Below the pieces are notes generated by a model. It worked only from the letters and a program-made list of their open reading frames with translations. It searched no databases and had not been told where the DNA came from. A stretch of 51,050 nucleotides of DNA, taken from Bacteroidales bacterium (GTDB lineage Bacteria; Bacteroidota; Bacteroidia; Bacteroidales; UBA932). The DNA lies in the NCBI GenBank assembly GCA_017446775.1, contig JAFSQE010000016.1, positions 1 through 51,050 on the forward strand, written 5' to 3'. Below are positions 25,403-35,133 of the stretch, one piece after another. Both the position numbers and the translations under genes were made by a program. Numbering within the stretch: the stretch's first letter is position 1; the number at the start of each line of letters is the position of its first letter.

Positions 25403-27019
25403 ATGAAGAGAAAAGAGCTGCTGCTGGGTGACGAAGCGATAGCCATGGGAGCGATAAACGCCGGAATCGTGGGCGTCTATGCCTATCCCGGGACCCCCTC
25501 TACAGAGATAACAGAATTCATACAGAACAGTCCGCAGGCAAAGGCCAACGGCGTCTTTTGCAAGTGGTGCGCTAACGAGAAAACTGCCATGGAGACAGCT
25601 CTTGGCGTATCGTACGTTGGCCGCCGCTCCATAGTTTGCATGAAGCACGTGGGGATGAATGTAGCAGCCGACGCATTTATAAACGGTGCCATGGCCGGTC
25701 CCAACGGCGGTCTGGTGGTAGTGGTGGCCGACGACCCCAGCATGCACTCTTCACAGGGCGAGCAGGACACCCGCTTTTATGCAAAGTTTGCTTTCTGCCC
25801 CACCCTGGAACCCGCAAACCAGCAGGAAGCTTACGATATGATGGAATACGGATTCCGCCTGAGCGAAGAATACCGTATCCCGGTGCTGCTGCGCGTGACC
25901 ACCCGAATGGCGCACTCCCGCGCAGTTGTAGAGTTTGAAGACAAGATAGAGCCACGCAAGCCGCTCTCCTACCCAGAGCCCTCCAACACCTGGATACTGC
26001 TGCCGGTTAATGCACGCCAGGCATACCCCATACTGCTGGACAAGTACGCACGTCTGGAGAAACTTTCAGAGCAGACAGACAACAACAGCTTATACCCCGG
26101 CCCGGACAACTCGATGGGCATAATAGCCAGCGGCATCGCATATAATTACCTTCGCGAAAACGTTGGCAACAATTGCCGGTATCCGATACTGAAGATAACG
26201 CAGTATCCGCTTCCCAAGGATAGGATACGCAGTCTGGCTTCCAAATGCAGGAAGATACTGGTTCTGGAAGAGGGCCAGCCGTTCATAGAGGAGCAGGTAG
26301 CGGGCATCCTGCCGTCCGGATGCGAAGTTACAGGCCGCCTGACGGGTGCGCTGCCCCGCGTGGGTGAGCTTAACCCTGACTGCGTCCGCGCCGCCCTGGG
26401 CCTGGAGCCACTTAAAGTGAATGCACCTTCGCAGAACGTCGTACCGCGTCCTCCGGCATTCTGCCAGGGGTGCGGTCACCGCGACCTTTTCAATGCCCTT
26501 AACGAGGCTATGGAGCGCTGGGACAACCACCGCGTCTTCAGCGACGTAGGATGCTACACACTCGGCTATCTGCCACCGTTCAAGTCGATATGCTCATGCG
26601 TGGATATGGGCAGCGCCATCACCCTGGCCAAGGGTGCTGCAGACGCCGGTTACTATCCCGCCATCGGTGTCATCGGCGATTCGACGTTCGCTCATTCTGG
26701 CATCACCGGCCTGCTGGACGTTGCCAACTGCAATGCCGATGTCGTTATAATCATCTCTGATAACGAAGCCACCGGCATGACCGGCGGCCAGGAAGCTGCC
26801 GGCACTGGCAAGATAGAGCAGATATGCACCGCAGTTGGCATCGACCCCGCCCACGTGCGAGTAGTGGTGCCGCTCCCCAAAAACATGGAACTGATCCGCC
26901 AGATGATAGACGAGGAGATTGCCTACCACGGCCCCTCTGTGATTATCTCACGCCGCGAATGCATGCAAACGGCCAAGCGTCACGCCGCCGCACGCCGTGC
27001 AGCAGAAAACAAACAGTAG
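25403..27019 (+). CDS. iorA: Indolepyruvate:ferredoxin oxidoreductase, alpha subunit
   Basis: A protein of 538 residues. With the beta subunit it oxidatively decarboxylates aryl pyruvates from aromatic amino acids to aryl-acetyl-CoA, reducing ferredoxin. Pyrimidine-binding domain first (GDEAIAMGAINAG, YPGTPSTEI), then the C-terminal thiamine-pyrophosphate domain (FCQGCGHRDLFNAL, GDSTFAHSGI, NEATGMTGGQ). The ferredoxin-like domain with eight Cys at the C-terminus of archaeal IorA is missing, so electrons must leave by another protein. The ATG at 25403 is preferred over a start 13 codons upstream because the candidate -7 element lies between them. Confidence 0.93.
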   Translation: MKRKELLLGDEAIAMGAINAGIVGVYAYPGTPSTEITEFIQNSPQAKANGVFCKWCANEKTAMETALGVSYVGRRSIVCMKHVGMNVAADAFINGAMAGPNGGLVVVVADDPSMHSSQGEQDTRFYAKFAFCPTLEPANQQEAYDMMEYGFRLSEEYRIPVLLRVTTRMAHSRAVVEFEDKIEPRKPLSYPEPSNTWILLPVNARQAYPILLDKYARLEKLSEQTDNNSLYPGPDNSMGIIASGIAYNYLRENVGNNCRYPILKITQYPLPKDRIRSLASKCRKILVLEEGQPFIEEQVAGILPSGCEVTGRLTGALPRVGELNPDCVRAALGLEPLKVNAPSQNVVPRPPAFCQGCGHRDLFNALNEAMERWDNHRVFSDVGCYTLGYLPPFKSICSCVDMGSAITLAKGAADAGYYPAIGVIGDSTFAHSGITGLLDVANCNADVVIIISDNEATGMTGGQEAAGTGKIEQICTAVGIDPAHVRVVVPLPKNMELIRQMIDEEIAYHGPSVIISRRECMQTAKRHAAARRAAENKQ

Positions 27020-27025
27020 ACCATC

Positions 27026-27601
27026 ATGAAAAAAGATATCATACTTGCTGGTGTGGGCGGACAGGGAATCCTCTCCATTGCCGCTGTAATAGGCCACGCC
27101 GCCATAAAAGAGAACCTCTATATCAAACAGGCAGAAGTGCACGGCATGAGCCAGCGCGGAGGCGATGTACAGAGCCATCTGCGCCTTAGCAGCGAGCCGA
27201 TTGCCTCCGATCTGATTGCCCGCGGCCGCGCCGATATCATCATCTCGCTGGAGCCGATGGAGGCTCTTCGCTACCTTCCGTTCCTGGCTCCCGACGGCTG
27301 GATTGTGACCAATACGACCCCGTTTGTGAATATCCCCAACTATCCCGATTCAGAGGCGCTTCTTTCTGAGTTGAAATCGCGCAAGAACGTGATTCTGCTC
27401 GACGTGGACGCTGCCGCCAAGGCTGCCGGCAATCCTCGCGGCAGCAATATCGCACTGCTGGGGGCTTGCAGTGGCATCCTGGGCATAGAGGCCGATAAAC
27501 TGGAAGCTGGTATCAGCGACATATTCTCCCGCAAAGGTGCCTCTGTCGTAGAGGCCAACCTCGCCGCCTTCCGCGCCGGCGCCGCCGCCGCTAAAGCTTA
27601 A
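27026..27601 (+). CDS. iorB: Indolepyruvate:ferredoxin oxidoreductase, beta subunit
   Basis: A protein of 191 residues, the gamma-type domain of 2-oxoacid oxidoreductases: GVGGQGILS near the N-terminus, then EVHGMSQRGGDVQSH, both conserved. It begins 6 bp after the iorA stop. Its end overlaps the pfkA stop on the other strand by 4 bp. Confidence 0.93.
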   Translation: MKKDIILAGVGGQGILSIAAVIGHAAIKENLYIKQAEVHGMSQRGGDVQSHLRLSSEPIASDLIARGRADIIISLEPMEALRYLPFLAPDGWIVTNTTPFVNIPNYPDSEALLSELKSRKNVILLDVDAAAKAAGNPRGSNIALLGACSGILGIEADKLEAGISDIFSRKGASVVEANLAAFRAGAAAAKA

Positions 27602-28581
27602 ACGCTCAGTATCTTGGTGATTTCGTACCAGCTGCGGTCGATGGCATTGTGCCCGCTGATAGCTTCGTCGAAAGGGGTGTAGACGGTTTTGCCGTTCACG
27701 CGACCTATCATCACACCACTCTGTCCATCCAGAAGGGCACATACCGATTCATACCCGTAGATGCTGGCCAGAACGCGGTCTGAGCAGCTGGGCGAGCCGC
27801 CGCGCTGGATATGTCCAAGCGTGGTGACGCGTACCTCATAGCTGGGGATGCGCTCCTTGACGGCCTTTGCAACCTCTGCTGCAGAACCCAGATGTCCACC
27901 CTCTGCCACTACCACGATGCCGCTGGTCTTGTTCTTGCGACGGCCTATCTTGAGGTAATCCACCAGCGAATCAATATCCTTCTCTATCTCGGGGATAAGG
28001 GTCACCTCGGAACCGGTAGCTATACCGGTATGCAGGGCGATAAAGCCGGCGTCGCGCCCCATCACCTCCACAAAGAACACCATGTCGTGGCTGTGGGCGG
28101 TGTCGCGGATCTTGTCTATCGCCTCCATCGCGGTGTTTATGGCAGTGTCGAACCCGATAGTGAAATCGGTACCGAAGATGTCGTTGTCTATGGTTGCGGG
28201 AATACCTACCACAGGATAGCCAAAGTCCTTGAAGATGGCATTGGCACCGCGGAAGCTGCCGTCGCCGCCAATAACCACCAACGCGTCGATTCCGGCAGCC
28301 TCCAGCCCCTGGATTGCCTTGCGACGCACTTCGATATCCTTGAATTCGGGGCAGCGGGAGGTGTGGAGGATTGTGCCGCCAAGGTTGATGATCTTTGATA
28401 CAGACTTGGACTCCATCGGCACAAAATCTCCCTCTATAAGACCTTGATAGCCGCGCATGATGCCCACTACCTCAAGCTTGTAGAAGATTGCGGTGCGAAC
28501 TACCGCACGCAGGGCAGCATTCATACCGGGGGCATCCCCACCCGATGTCAAAACACCAATCTTATTGATTATCTTTTTCAT
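27598..28581 (-). CDS. pfkA: ATP-dependent 6-phosphofructokinase
   Basis: A protein of 327 residues, the bacterial ATP-PFK length. It makes fructose 1,6-bisphosphate in glycolysis. SGGDAPGMNA lies at the N-terminus; GGDGS (105-109) has Gly after GGD, which marks ATP rather than pyrophosphate use; PATIDNDI carries the catalytic Asp. Third gene of the minus-strand pdxA-rnhA-pfkA series, 9 bp after rnhA. Confidence 0.96.
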   Translation of the reverse strand: MKKIINKIGVLTSGGDAPGMNAALRAVVRTAIFYKLEVVGIMRGYQGLIEGDFVPMESKSVSKIINLGGTILHTSRCPEFKDIEVRRKAIQGLEAAGIDALVVIGGDGSFRGANAIFKDFGYPVVGIPATIDNDIFGTDFTIGFDTAINTAMEAIDKIRDTAHSHDMVFFVEVMGRDAGFIALHTGIATGSEVTLIPEIEKDIDSLVDYLKIGRRKNKTSGIVVVAEGGHLGSAAEVAKAVKERIPSYEVRVTTLGHIQRGGSPSCSDRVLASIYGYESVCALLDGQSGVMIGRVNGKTVYTPFDEAISGHNAIDRSWYEITKILSV

Positions 28582-28590
28582 AACGGAATA

Positions 28591-29025
28591 CTACTTTAAG
28601 AATTGCTGGTAAGCCGCCACCGCAAGTGCATCGCAACGCTCGTTTTCCGGATGGCCGGCATGCCCCTTTATCCAATTGAATGTGACATGGTGCTTGTTGT
28701 AAATCTCCAGGAAGCGTTTCCACAGGTCCGGATTGGCCTTCTTTGCGAAATCTTTGCGGACCCAGTCCCATAGCCACCCCTTGGTGATGGCATTCACAAC
28801 GTAAGATGAGTCGCTATAGACCTGCACATCGGCATTCTCCCACTTTATCGCCTCAAGCCCTACAATCACAGCCAACAGTTCCATGCGGTTATTGGTGGTA
28901 TTCTCAAAACCCTGGGACATCTCCTTCTCGTAATCGCCGCAACGCAACACCACACCGTATCCGCCCGGACCGGGATTTCCGGAACAGGCCCCGTCGGTAT
29001 AAAGGTATATTACAGGCCGCGACAT
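28591..29025 (-). CDS. rnhA: Ribonuclease HI
   Basis: A protein of 144 residues that cuts the RNA of RNA-DNA hybrids. All four carboxylates are in place: Asp11 (YTDGACSGNPGP), Glu49 (NNRMEL), Asp72 (YSDSSYVV) and Asp132 (ERCDALA). It follows pdxA by 2 bp on the same strand, so it is probably translated from the same mRNA. Confidence 0.96.
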   Translation of the reverse strand: MSRPVIYLYTDGACSGNPGPGGYGVVLRCGDYEKEMSQGFENTTNNRMELLAVIVGLEAIKWENADVQVYSDSSYVVNAITKGWLWDWVRKDFAKKANPDLWKRFLEIYNKHHVTFNWIKGHAGHPENERCDALAVAAYQQFLK

Positions 29026-29027
29026 CG

Positions 29028-30110
29028 TTATTCGGGTAGGAATGTCCTGTCGGGGGCGTTCTTTGTCTCGAACACCTTTATCTGCAGCGGATTGGACGTT
29101 ATCTCAGAGAACGTACGGCGGTTGCGGCAGATATCCTGCGCCAGATAGATCGCAGAGAGCATCGACTGCGCACTTGCCATATTCTTGCCGGCGATGTCGT
29201 ATCCGGTGCCGTGGTCGGGCGATGTGCGCACAACCGGCAGCCCGGCGGTATAGTTTACCCCCTCGTCAAACGCAATTGTCTTGAACGGTATCAGCCCCTG
29301 GTCGTGATACATCGCCAGCACTGCATCAAACTTGCGATAGAGGTCGCTGCCAAAAAAGCCGTCTGCCGGATAGGGGCCAAAGGCAAGGATGCCGCGCTGG
29401 CTGGCCATCTCTATCGCAGGGGCTATTATCTGAGCCTCCTCTTTGCCAAGTGTTCCGCCATCCCCGGCGTGAGGATTCAGCCCCAGAAGGGCAATCTTGG
29501 GCATCTCTATGCAGAAATCCTGCTTCAGGGAGCGGTTCATCACCTCCAGCTTGTTGACAATCAGATCGGAAGAGAGAACCTCGGATACCTTTGCCAGCGG
29601 AGTGTGATTTGTGGCAACTCCAATCTTAAGACGGTCGCTGCACATGAACATCAGGCTCTGTGAACCGGCAAACTGACTCTCCAGGAATTCTGTATGGCCC
29701 GGGAAATCAAAACCAGCCTCTGAGACGGAGTGCTTGTTGAAAGGGGCGGTTACAAGAGCATCCAGCGCTCCGCTTTTAAGATCGGCGACGGCCGCCTTGA
29801 GTGATGCCAGGGCTGCAGCAGCTCCATCTTTTGTGGCCTGTCCAAACTCTGCGTTATAGCTGTCGGGCACACAGTTGATAATGTTGACCCGCTTCGCCTT
29901 TGCATCGGCCACCGACGCAATCACGTTGGTGCTGATCTGTTCTGCCTCTGCCACAAGCTTCTTGTTGTAGCCGAAAAGCTTGGATGAACCGTACACCACC
30001 GGAATCATGGAATCCAGTATCCGCGGATCGCTTAGCGCCTTAATTATAACTTCGTATCCTATACCGTTGGTATCACCCTGGGTAATACCTATAATGAGCA
30101 TCTTTGACAT
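29028..30110 (-). CDS. pdxA: 4-hydroxythreonine-4-phosphate dehydrogenase
   Basis: A protein of 360 residues, part of the DXP-dependent route to pyridoxal phosphate. The opening IGITQGDTNGIGYEVI and the later FPGHTEFL and YHDQGLIPFK segments (metal-binding His) are diagnostic of PdxA. Bacteroidota keep PdxA for this pathway. It starts the operon with a -7 element at 30132-30139, back to back with recG. Confidence 0.95.
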   Translation of the reverse strand: MSKMLIIGITQGDTNGIGYEVIIKALSDPRILDSMIPVVYGSSKLFGYNKKLVAEAEQISTNVIASVADAKAKRVNIINCVPDSYNAEFGQATKDGAAAALASLKAAVADLKSGALDALVTAPFNKHSVSEAGFDFPGHTEFLESQFAGSQSLMFMCSDRLKIGVATNHTPLAKVSEVLSSDLIVNKLEVMNRSLKQDFCIEMPKIALLGLNPHAGDGGTLGKEEAQIIAPAIEMASQRGILAFGPYPADGFFGSDLYRKFDAVLAMYHDQGLIPFKTIAFDEGVNYTAGLPVVRTSPDHGTGYDIAGKNMASAQSMLSAIYLAQDICRNRRTFSEITSNPLQIKVFETKNAPDRTFLPE

Positions 30111-30131
30111 AATTTCACTTCTGTATCAGGG

Positions 30132-30139
30132 CAAATATA
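30132..30139 (-). promoter_or_regulatory. -7 element for pdxA-rnhA-pfkA
   Basis: Minus-strand TATATTTG, 21 nt before the pdxA start; only 12 bp from the recG element on the other strand. Confidence 0.6.
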
Positions 30140-30151
30140 GCTATTATTTTT

Positions 30152-30159
30152 TAACTTTG
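30152..30159 (+). promoter_or_regulatory. -7 element for recG
   Basis: TAACTTTG, 8 nt before the recG ATG at 30168, implying a near-leaderless mRNA. Confidence 0.6.
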
Positions 30160-30167
30160 GGATTACT

Positions 30168-32273
30168 ATGGGCGGGTATATATTGGACAGCGAAATCAAG
30201 TTCCTGCCGGGAGTCGGGCCCAAGCGGGCACTGCTGCTGGCCAAGGAACTTGGCATACGTACCTTCAGGGACATGCTGTACACCTTCCCCTTCCGTTATG
30301 TAGACCGCAGCAAGTTCTACGCAATCAGCGAGATCGATTCTGCGAGCGCATACATCCAGATACGCGGGAGCATTAAGAGCATATCGATGGCGGGTGCCGG
30401 CAAGGCCTCCCGGCTGATTGCCGTGCTTGGCGACGGCACCGGATATATTGAACTGGTATTCTTCAAAGGGATAAAGTGGATACAGGAGAAACTGCAACCG
30501 GGTCAGGAATATATCGTGTTTGGCAAACCGTCGCTCTTCAACGACCGTTACAACTTTGTCCATCCGGAGATCGAGCCGGTGTCAACAGCCACCGCCGGCG
30601 GACGCTCTGCCATCACGGGCGTATATTCCAGCACAGAGAAACTACAGGGCGGAGGTATCTCAAACAAGATATTCACCGCTCTTGAGCAGAAGTTGCTGGC
30701 GATGGTTGCCGGCAAGGTAACAGAAACCCTGCCGGAGTATTTCAGGCAGCAGAAAAAGCTGATACCTCTGGAGAAAGCTCTGCACGACGTACACTTCCCG
30801 CCCGACATGTACTCCCTGGAGCAAGCCCGACGCCGCCTCAAGTACGAAGAGCTGTTCTATCTGCAACTGTCCCTGGTAAAGCAGAAATTCATCAAGATGC
30901 AAGAGGCCAGGGGTGTAATGTTCCCCAGGCTTGGCGATGCCTTCAACTATACCTGGTCGCACCTCCCCTTCCCCCTGACCAATGCGCAGAAAAAGGTTCT
31001 TAAAGAGATTCGTGCCGATGTTACCAGCGGCCGCCAGATGAACCGTCTGCTGCAGGGCGATGTGGGGAGCGGCAAGACCCTGGTGGCGATATTCTCTGCA
31101 CTGCAGGCGATAGACAACGGCTATCAGGCATGCATCATGGCCCCCACAGAGGTTCTGGCCACCCAGCATTACAACGGCATCTTCCGCTATATCGACCCGC
31201 AGCAGGTCAAGGTCGCCCTGCTTACCGGCAACACCAAAGCCAAAGAGAGGCGAGAAATCTACGAGGGGCTGGCCAGCGGCACCATCAACCTGGTATTTGG
31301 CACCCATGCCCTGATAGAAGACAAGGTGCAGTTCGCTAATCTGGGTCTTGCGGTGATAGACGAACAGCATCGCTTCGGGGTGGACCAGCGTTCACGGCTC
31401 TGGTCCAAATCGGACATTACGCCGCACATCCTGGTGATGACCGCCACCCCCATCCCCCGCACTCTGGCCATGACCCTTTACGGCGACCTGGACGTATCGG
31501 TGATAGACGAACTGCCACCGGGCCGCAAGCCGATAATCACCACCCACGTGGGCGATAACCAGCGGCGCAGGGTGTATGAGTTCATGAAGAAGGAGATAGA
31601 TGCCGGCAGGCAGGTATTCGTGGTTTATCCGCTTATAAAAGAGTCGGAAAAGATGGACTACGAAAACCTGGAGCAGGGCTATATGGATATCACGGAGTAC
31701 TTCAGGCAACCCGACTACATAACTGCCGTGGTTCACGGCAAGCAGACGCCGGAGAACAAGGCGTTTGACATGAACCTGTTTGTGAGCGGCAAAGCCGACA
31801 TACTGGTATCCACATCGGTCATCGAAGTGGGCGTGGATGTCCCCAACGCCTCCGTGATGGTGATCGAGAGTGCAGAACGGTTCGGACTGGCACAGCTCCA
31901 CCAACTCCGCGGACGCGTGGGACGCGGAGCGGAGAAGTCGTACTGCATACTGATGACCAGCTACAAGCTGAGCAAAGAGTCGCGGGAGCGCATAGATATG
32001 ATGTGCGCCACCAACGATGGATTTGAGCTGGCAGAGGCCGATTTGAAGATGCGCGGACCCGGCGATTTTGAAGGGACGCGGCAGAGCGGCCTCGCGCTGG
32101 ATCTGCATATTGCCAACCTTGCCAAAGACTCCCCCATGCTGGAGGATGCCCGCAGTGCGGCAATAGACATCCTTACTGATGACCCGGCTTTAGAACACCC
32201 AAAGAATAAATTGCTCACAGATAATCTCATGCGTATCAACAAACAAGTGGTAGACTATTCGAAGATATCGTAG
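30168..32273 (+). CDS. recG: ATP-dependent DNA helicase RecG
   Basis: A protein of 701 residues that remodels stalled replication forks and branched DNA. An N-terminal wedge (OB) domain opens with LPGVGPKRA. The helicase core has Walker A GDVGSGKT (Lys303), DEQHRFG for motif II, TATPIPRT for motif III, and QLRGRVGRG near the C-terminus. Length is typical. The terminal residues end the frame at 32273 with no associated terminator; a 63-bp gap leads to nfo. Confidence 0.96.
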   Translation: MGGYILDSEIKFLPGVGPKRALLLAKELGIRTFRDMLYTFPFRYVDRSKFYAISEIDSASAYIQIRGSIKSISMAGAGKASRLIAVLGDGTGYIELVFFKGIKWIQEKLQPGQEYIVFGKPSLFNDRYNFVHPEIEPVSTATAGGRSAITGVYSSTEKLQGGGISNKIFTALEQKLLAMVAGKVTETLPEYFRQQKKLIPLEKALHDVHFPPDMYSLEQARRRLKYEELFYLQLSLVKQKFIKMQEARGVMFPRLGDAFNYTWSHLPFPLTNAQKKVLKEIRADVTSGRQMNRLLQGDVGSGKTLVAIFSALQAIDNGYQACIMAPTEVLATQHYNGIFRYIDPQQVKVALLTGNTKAKERREIYEGLASGTINLVFGTHALIEDKVQFANLGLAVIDEQHRFGVDQRSRLWSKSDITPHILVMTATPIPRTLAMTLYGDLDVSVIDELPPGRKPIITTHVGDNQRRRVYEFMKKEIDAGRQVFVVYPLIKESEKMDYENLEQGYMDITEYFRQPDYITAVVHGKQTPENKAFDMNLFVSGKADILVSTSVIEVGVDVPNASVMVIESAERFGLAQLHQLRGRVGRGAEKSYCILMTSYKLSKESRERIDMMCATNDGFELAEADLKMRGPGDFEGTRQSGLALDLHIANLAKDSPMLEDARSAAIDILTDDPALEHPKNKLLTDNLMRINKQVVDYSKIS

Positions 32274-32336
32274 ATGTTATAAAGCCCGAAGGGCGTAGAG
32301 CACGGTTGATTTTGTATAAATTTAATAGCGTAGCGA

Positions 32337-33221
32337 ATGAAATACATCGGAGCACACGTTTCTGCCGCGGGCGGCGTAGAGAACGCCCCGCTAAGGGCAC
32401 ACGAGATTGGCGCCACCGCCTTTGCACTTTTCACCAAGAACCAGAAGCAGTGGAGTGCGCCACCCCTGACTGCCAAGAACATAGAGCTCTTCAGGCAGCG
32501 GTGCCAGGATCTGGGATATCCACCCTGCGCGATACTTGCCCACGACAGTTATCTGATAAATCTCGGCCATCCGCAGGCAGAAGCCCTGGAGCGCTCCCGC
32601 CAATCGTTCTGCGACGAGATGGCGCGCTGCCAGGCGCTGGGGCTGGACCGGCTTAACTTCCACCCCGGCAGCCATTTGAACGAAATCAGCACAGACGAAT
32701 GCCTGCGGCGCATAGCGGAATCCATCAACATTGCGCTCAGCAAAACGGAGGGGGTCACCGCCGTGCTGGAGAACACCGCCGGCCAGGGCTCCAACCTGGG
32801 CTTCCGCTTTGAGCATCTTGCCGAGATAATAGACTTTGTAGAGGACAAATCCCGCGTCGGGGTGTGCATAGATACCTGCCACGCCTTTGCGGCGGGATAC
32901 GACTGGAACGGCAAGCCGTCGCTTTTTGAAGAAGATAACAGCTCAATAGCCGCCGGATACGAGAATATCATCGGTGCATTTGACCGGATAGTAGGCCTTG
33001 ATTATCTTCGCGGGATGCATCTGAATGATGCCACCAAGCCCGCTGGCAGCCGGGTAGACCGACACAGCCCAATCGGACATGGCGAAATTGGGGCAGACCT
33101 TTTTGAGAAACTCATGAAAGACGGCCGTCTGAACGGCTTCCCATTTATACTTGAAACTCCGGATGAAACCCTTTGGCCGGCAGAGATCGCACAGCTGAAG
33201 GGCTGGGCTACTCAAAGATAA
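32337..33221 (+). CDS. nfo: Endonuclease IV (AP endonuclease)
   Basis: A protein of 294 residues that nicks DNA at abasic sites. The TIM-barrel of Nfo is clear: GAHVSAAGG at the N-terminus, [31 protein letters not shown] and HLNDA, which supply the zinc ligands. It follows recG, another DNA-repair gene, after 63 bp. Its last 14 bp overlap the end of the WalJ-like gene on the other strand. Confidence 0.96.
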   Translation: MKYIGAHVSAAGGVENAPLRAHEIGATAFALFTKNQKQWSAPPLTAKNIELFRQRCQDLGYPPCAILAHDSYLINLGHPQAEALERSRQSFCDEMARCQALGLDRLNFHPGSHLNEISTDECLRRIAESINIALSKTEGVTAVLENTAGQGSNLGFRFEHLAEIIDFVEDKSRVGVCIDTCHAFAAGYDWNGKPSLFEEDNSSIAAGYENIIGAFDRIVGLDYLRGMHLNDATKPAGSRVDRHSPIGHGEIGADLFEKLMKDGRLNGFPFILETPDETLWPAEIAQLKGWATQR

Positions 33222-33999
33222 AGAGCGGCGATGCTTCGCGACGCGGCAGGGCGTACAGCGTAACCTCTTCCCCACCCACAGAATTGAGTGCGGCGCGGGC
33301 GCTGTCGAATGCAAGCGACGGCGTATTGTTGTTCGCGCTCAAATGGCACAGGAACACCGATTTGAGTCCGTCGTGATAGCAGCGGCGCAGCAGGTCGGCG
33401 GTCTGTTCGTTGGATAAGTGGCCGTGCTCTTCCTTTATCCGCTTCTTCAGTTCCGGAGTATATGGGCCGGTATCCAGCATCCCAGGGTCGTAGTTCGACT
33501 CCACTATAATGTGCGCCGCCTTGCGGCAGTATTTCACCACATCGTCTGTCACCATCCCCACGTCGGTCACAAAGGTAAAGGTCTGACCATCGAAATCGAT
33601 ATAATAGCCAACGGTATCCCTGGCATCGTGCGGAACGGAGAACGGGGTGAACTTTACACCCATGCACTCTGTTTCTACCCCGGGTGTAGTCTCCCTGACA
33701 CAGCCGTTCAGCTTGCCGACAGTACAGAAATGGTGTTCAAGCACCTTGTGCAGGGCCGTGGTGGCAAACACCACCTTATGGAACCTTTCTGTAAATCCGC
33801 CAAGATATCGGATATGGTCCATGTGCTCGTGGGTAAGGAGCACCATATCCACCTTGGAGAGTGAGATGTCGTGAGCACCCAGCCGCCTGTTAACGGTACG
33901 CCCCCCTATCCCGAAATCTATCAGGAGAGATACCTTATCGTTGCCGATGTAATAACAGTTGCCGTTGCTGCCGCTAGACAGGCTGACGAATTTAGTCAT
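33208..33999 (-). CDS. MBL-fold metallohydrolase, WalJ/YycJ-like
   Basis: A protein of 263 residues. The opening [14 protein letters not shown] and the motif THEHMDH (His57, His59, Asp61, His62) are those of YycJ/WalJ, a 5'-3' exonuclease-like metallo-beta-lactamase fold protein linked to DNA repair or cell-wall signalling in Firmicutes. The function in Bacteroidota is not settled. Its start overlaps the end of mtnA by 8 bp, so the two are likely co-transcribed. Confidence 0.87.
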   Translation of the reverse strand: MTKFVSLSSGSNGNCYYIGNDKVSLLIDFGIGGRTVNRRLGAHDISLSKVDMVLLTHEHMDHIRYLGGFTERFHKVVFATTALHKVLEHHFCTVGKLNGCVRETTPGVETECMGVKFTPFSVPHDARDTVGYYIDFDGQTFTFVTDVGMVTDDVVKYCRKAAHIIVESNYDPGMLDTGPYTPELKKRIKEEHGHLSNEQTADLLRRCYHDGLKSVFLCHLSANNNTPSLAFDSARAALNSVGGEEVTLYALPRREASPLFIFE

Positions 34000-35065
34000 T
34001 GAGCTTGCCCAGTTCTTTGGGAGATATTATACCTTTCTCTGTAATAATGCCGGTGAGCAGTTCAGCCGGTGTAACGTCAAATGCAGGATTATAAACCTTA
34101 ACACCCTTGGGAGCCACCGGCTTGTCGAAATACTGGTCTGTAACCTCGAATGCCGGGCGCTCTTCAATAACTATATCGTTACCTGTCTTGGTATTAAAAT
34201 CTATTGTGTTCACAGGGCCAAGGCTGTAGCACGGGATACCATAGTGCTTTGCAAGTATCGCAATCATGCTGCTGCCCACCTTGTTGGCAACGTCGCCGTT
34301 GGCCGCAATGCGGTCGCACCCGAAAAATACTATATCTATCTTGCCGCGGCGCATCACGTCAGAGGCCATGTTGTCACAGATAAGGGTTACATCCACCCCA
34401 GCCTTGGAAAGCTCATATGCCGTAAGGCGCGCACCCTGCAACATCGGCCGTGTCTCACAGGAATACACCTTGGGCATGAACCCCTTTTGCTGTGCCATAT
34501 AAATAGGCCCAAGGGCGGTTCCGTAGCGCGATACGGCCAGATGACCGGCGTTGCAGTATGTCAATACTCCGGCACCGGGCTTGAGAAGAGAAAAACCAGC
34601 CTCGGATATTGCAAGGCATTTTGCAACATCCTCCAGTTTTATGGCCCTCGCCTCTGCAGTAAGTCTTTCACGTATCTGCTTCATTGCAGCGTCGCTGCTA
34701 AGGTCTTTTGTCTCTTCAAGAGCATCGTAATAGCAGCGTTCCATGCGGTCCAGAGTCCAGGTCAGGCTCACCGCCGTAGGCCGTGAGATGTATAGATAGC
34801 GCTTTACGCGCAGGAACTCCTGGTCAAAAGCCTGCATGTTACGGGCACGGAAGCGATTCATGCACATCGCCAGGCCAAAGGCTCCGGCAATACCGATAGC
34901 GGGCGCACCGCGCACTTTGAGCAGCGTAATGGCATAAAACACCTGTTCTGCCGTGGTCAGATGCAGAAACTTCTCCTGGTTGGGCAAAAGCGACTGATCC
35001 AGAATAATCACATCCCTGCCATTGGGACTCAGCTCTACCGAATCATATTCGAGAATGCTTCTCAT
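33992..35065 (-). CDS. mtnA: S-methyl-5-thioribose-1-phosphate isomerase
   Basis: A protein of 357 residues that converts methylthioribose-1-phosphate to the ribulose form in methionine salvage. The family segment RGAPAIGIAGAFG and the two catalytic residues, Cys171 (YCNAGHLA) and Asp251 (GCDRIAANGD), are present. No other salvage gene is nearby. First gene of a pair with the WalJ-like gene; -7 element at 35101-35108. Confidence 0.94.
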   Translation of the reverse strand: MRSILEYDSVELSPNGRDVIILDQSLLPNQEKFLHLTTAEQVFYAITLLKVRGAPAIGIAGAFGLAMCMNRFRARNMQAFDQEFLRVKRYLYISRPTAVSLTWTLDRMERCYYDALEETKDLSSDAAMKQIRERLTAEARAIKLEDVAKCLAISEAGFSLLKPGAGVLTYCNAGHLAVSRYGTALGPIYMAQQKGFMPKVYSCETRPMLQGARLTAYELSKAGVDVTLICDNMASDVMRRGKIDIVFFGCDRIAANGDVANKVGSSMIAILAKHYGIPCYSLGPVNTIDFNTKTGNDIVIEERPAFEVTDQYFDKPVAPKGVKVYNPAFDVTPAELLTGIITEKGIISPKELGKLND

Positions 35066-35100
35066 TATGTATTTTGATAATTATTTTCAATCGTATCTGC

Positions 35101-35108
35101 CAAAGATA
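35101..35108 (-). promoter_or_regulatory. -7 element for mtnA
   Basis: Minus-strand TATCTTTG, 35 nt before the start at 35065; 12 bp from the divergent element at 35121. Confidence 0.6.
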
Positions 35109-35120
35109 ATAAATTTCTAT

Positions 35121-35128
35121 TAATTTTG
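35121..35128 (+). promoter_or_regulatory. -7 element for the ATP-grasp-like gene
   Basis: TAATTTTG, 5 nt before the ATG at 35134, implying a near-leaderless mRNA. Confidence 0.6.
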
Positions 35129-35133
35129 AACCT

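Noticed and set aside
32284-32294. Short GCCC-N3-GGGC hairpin after recG
   Set aside because: Four base pairs without a T-run are not enough to call a terminator.
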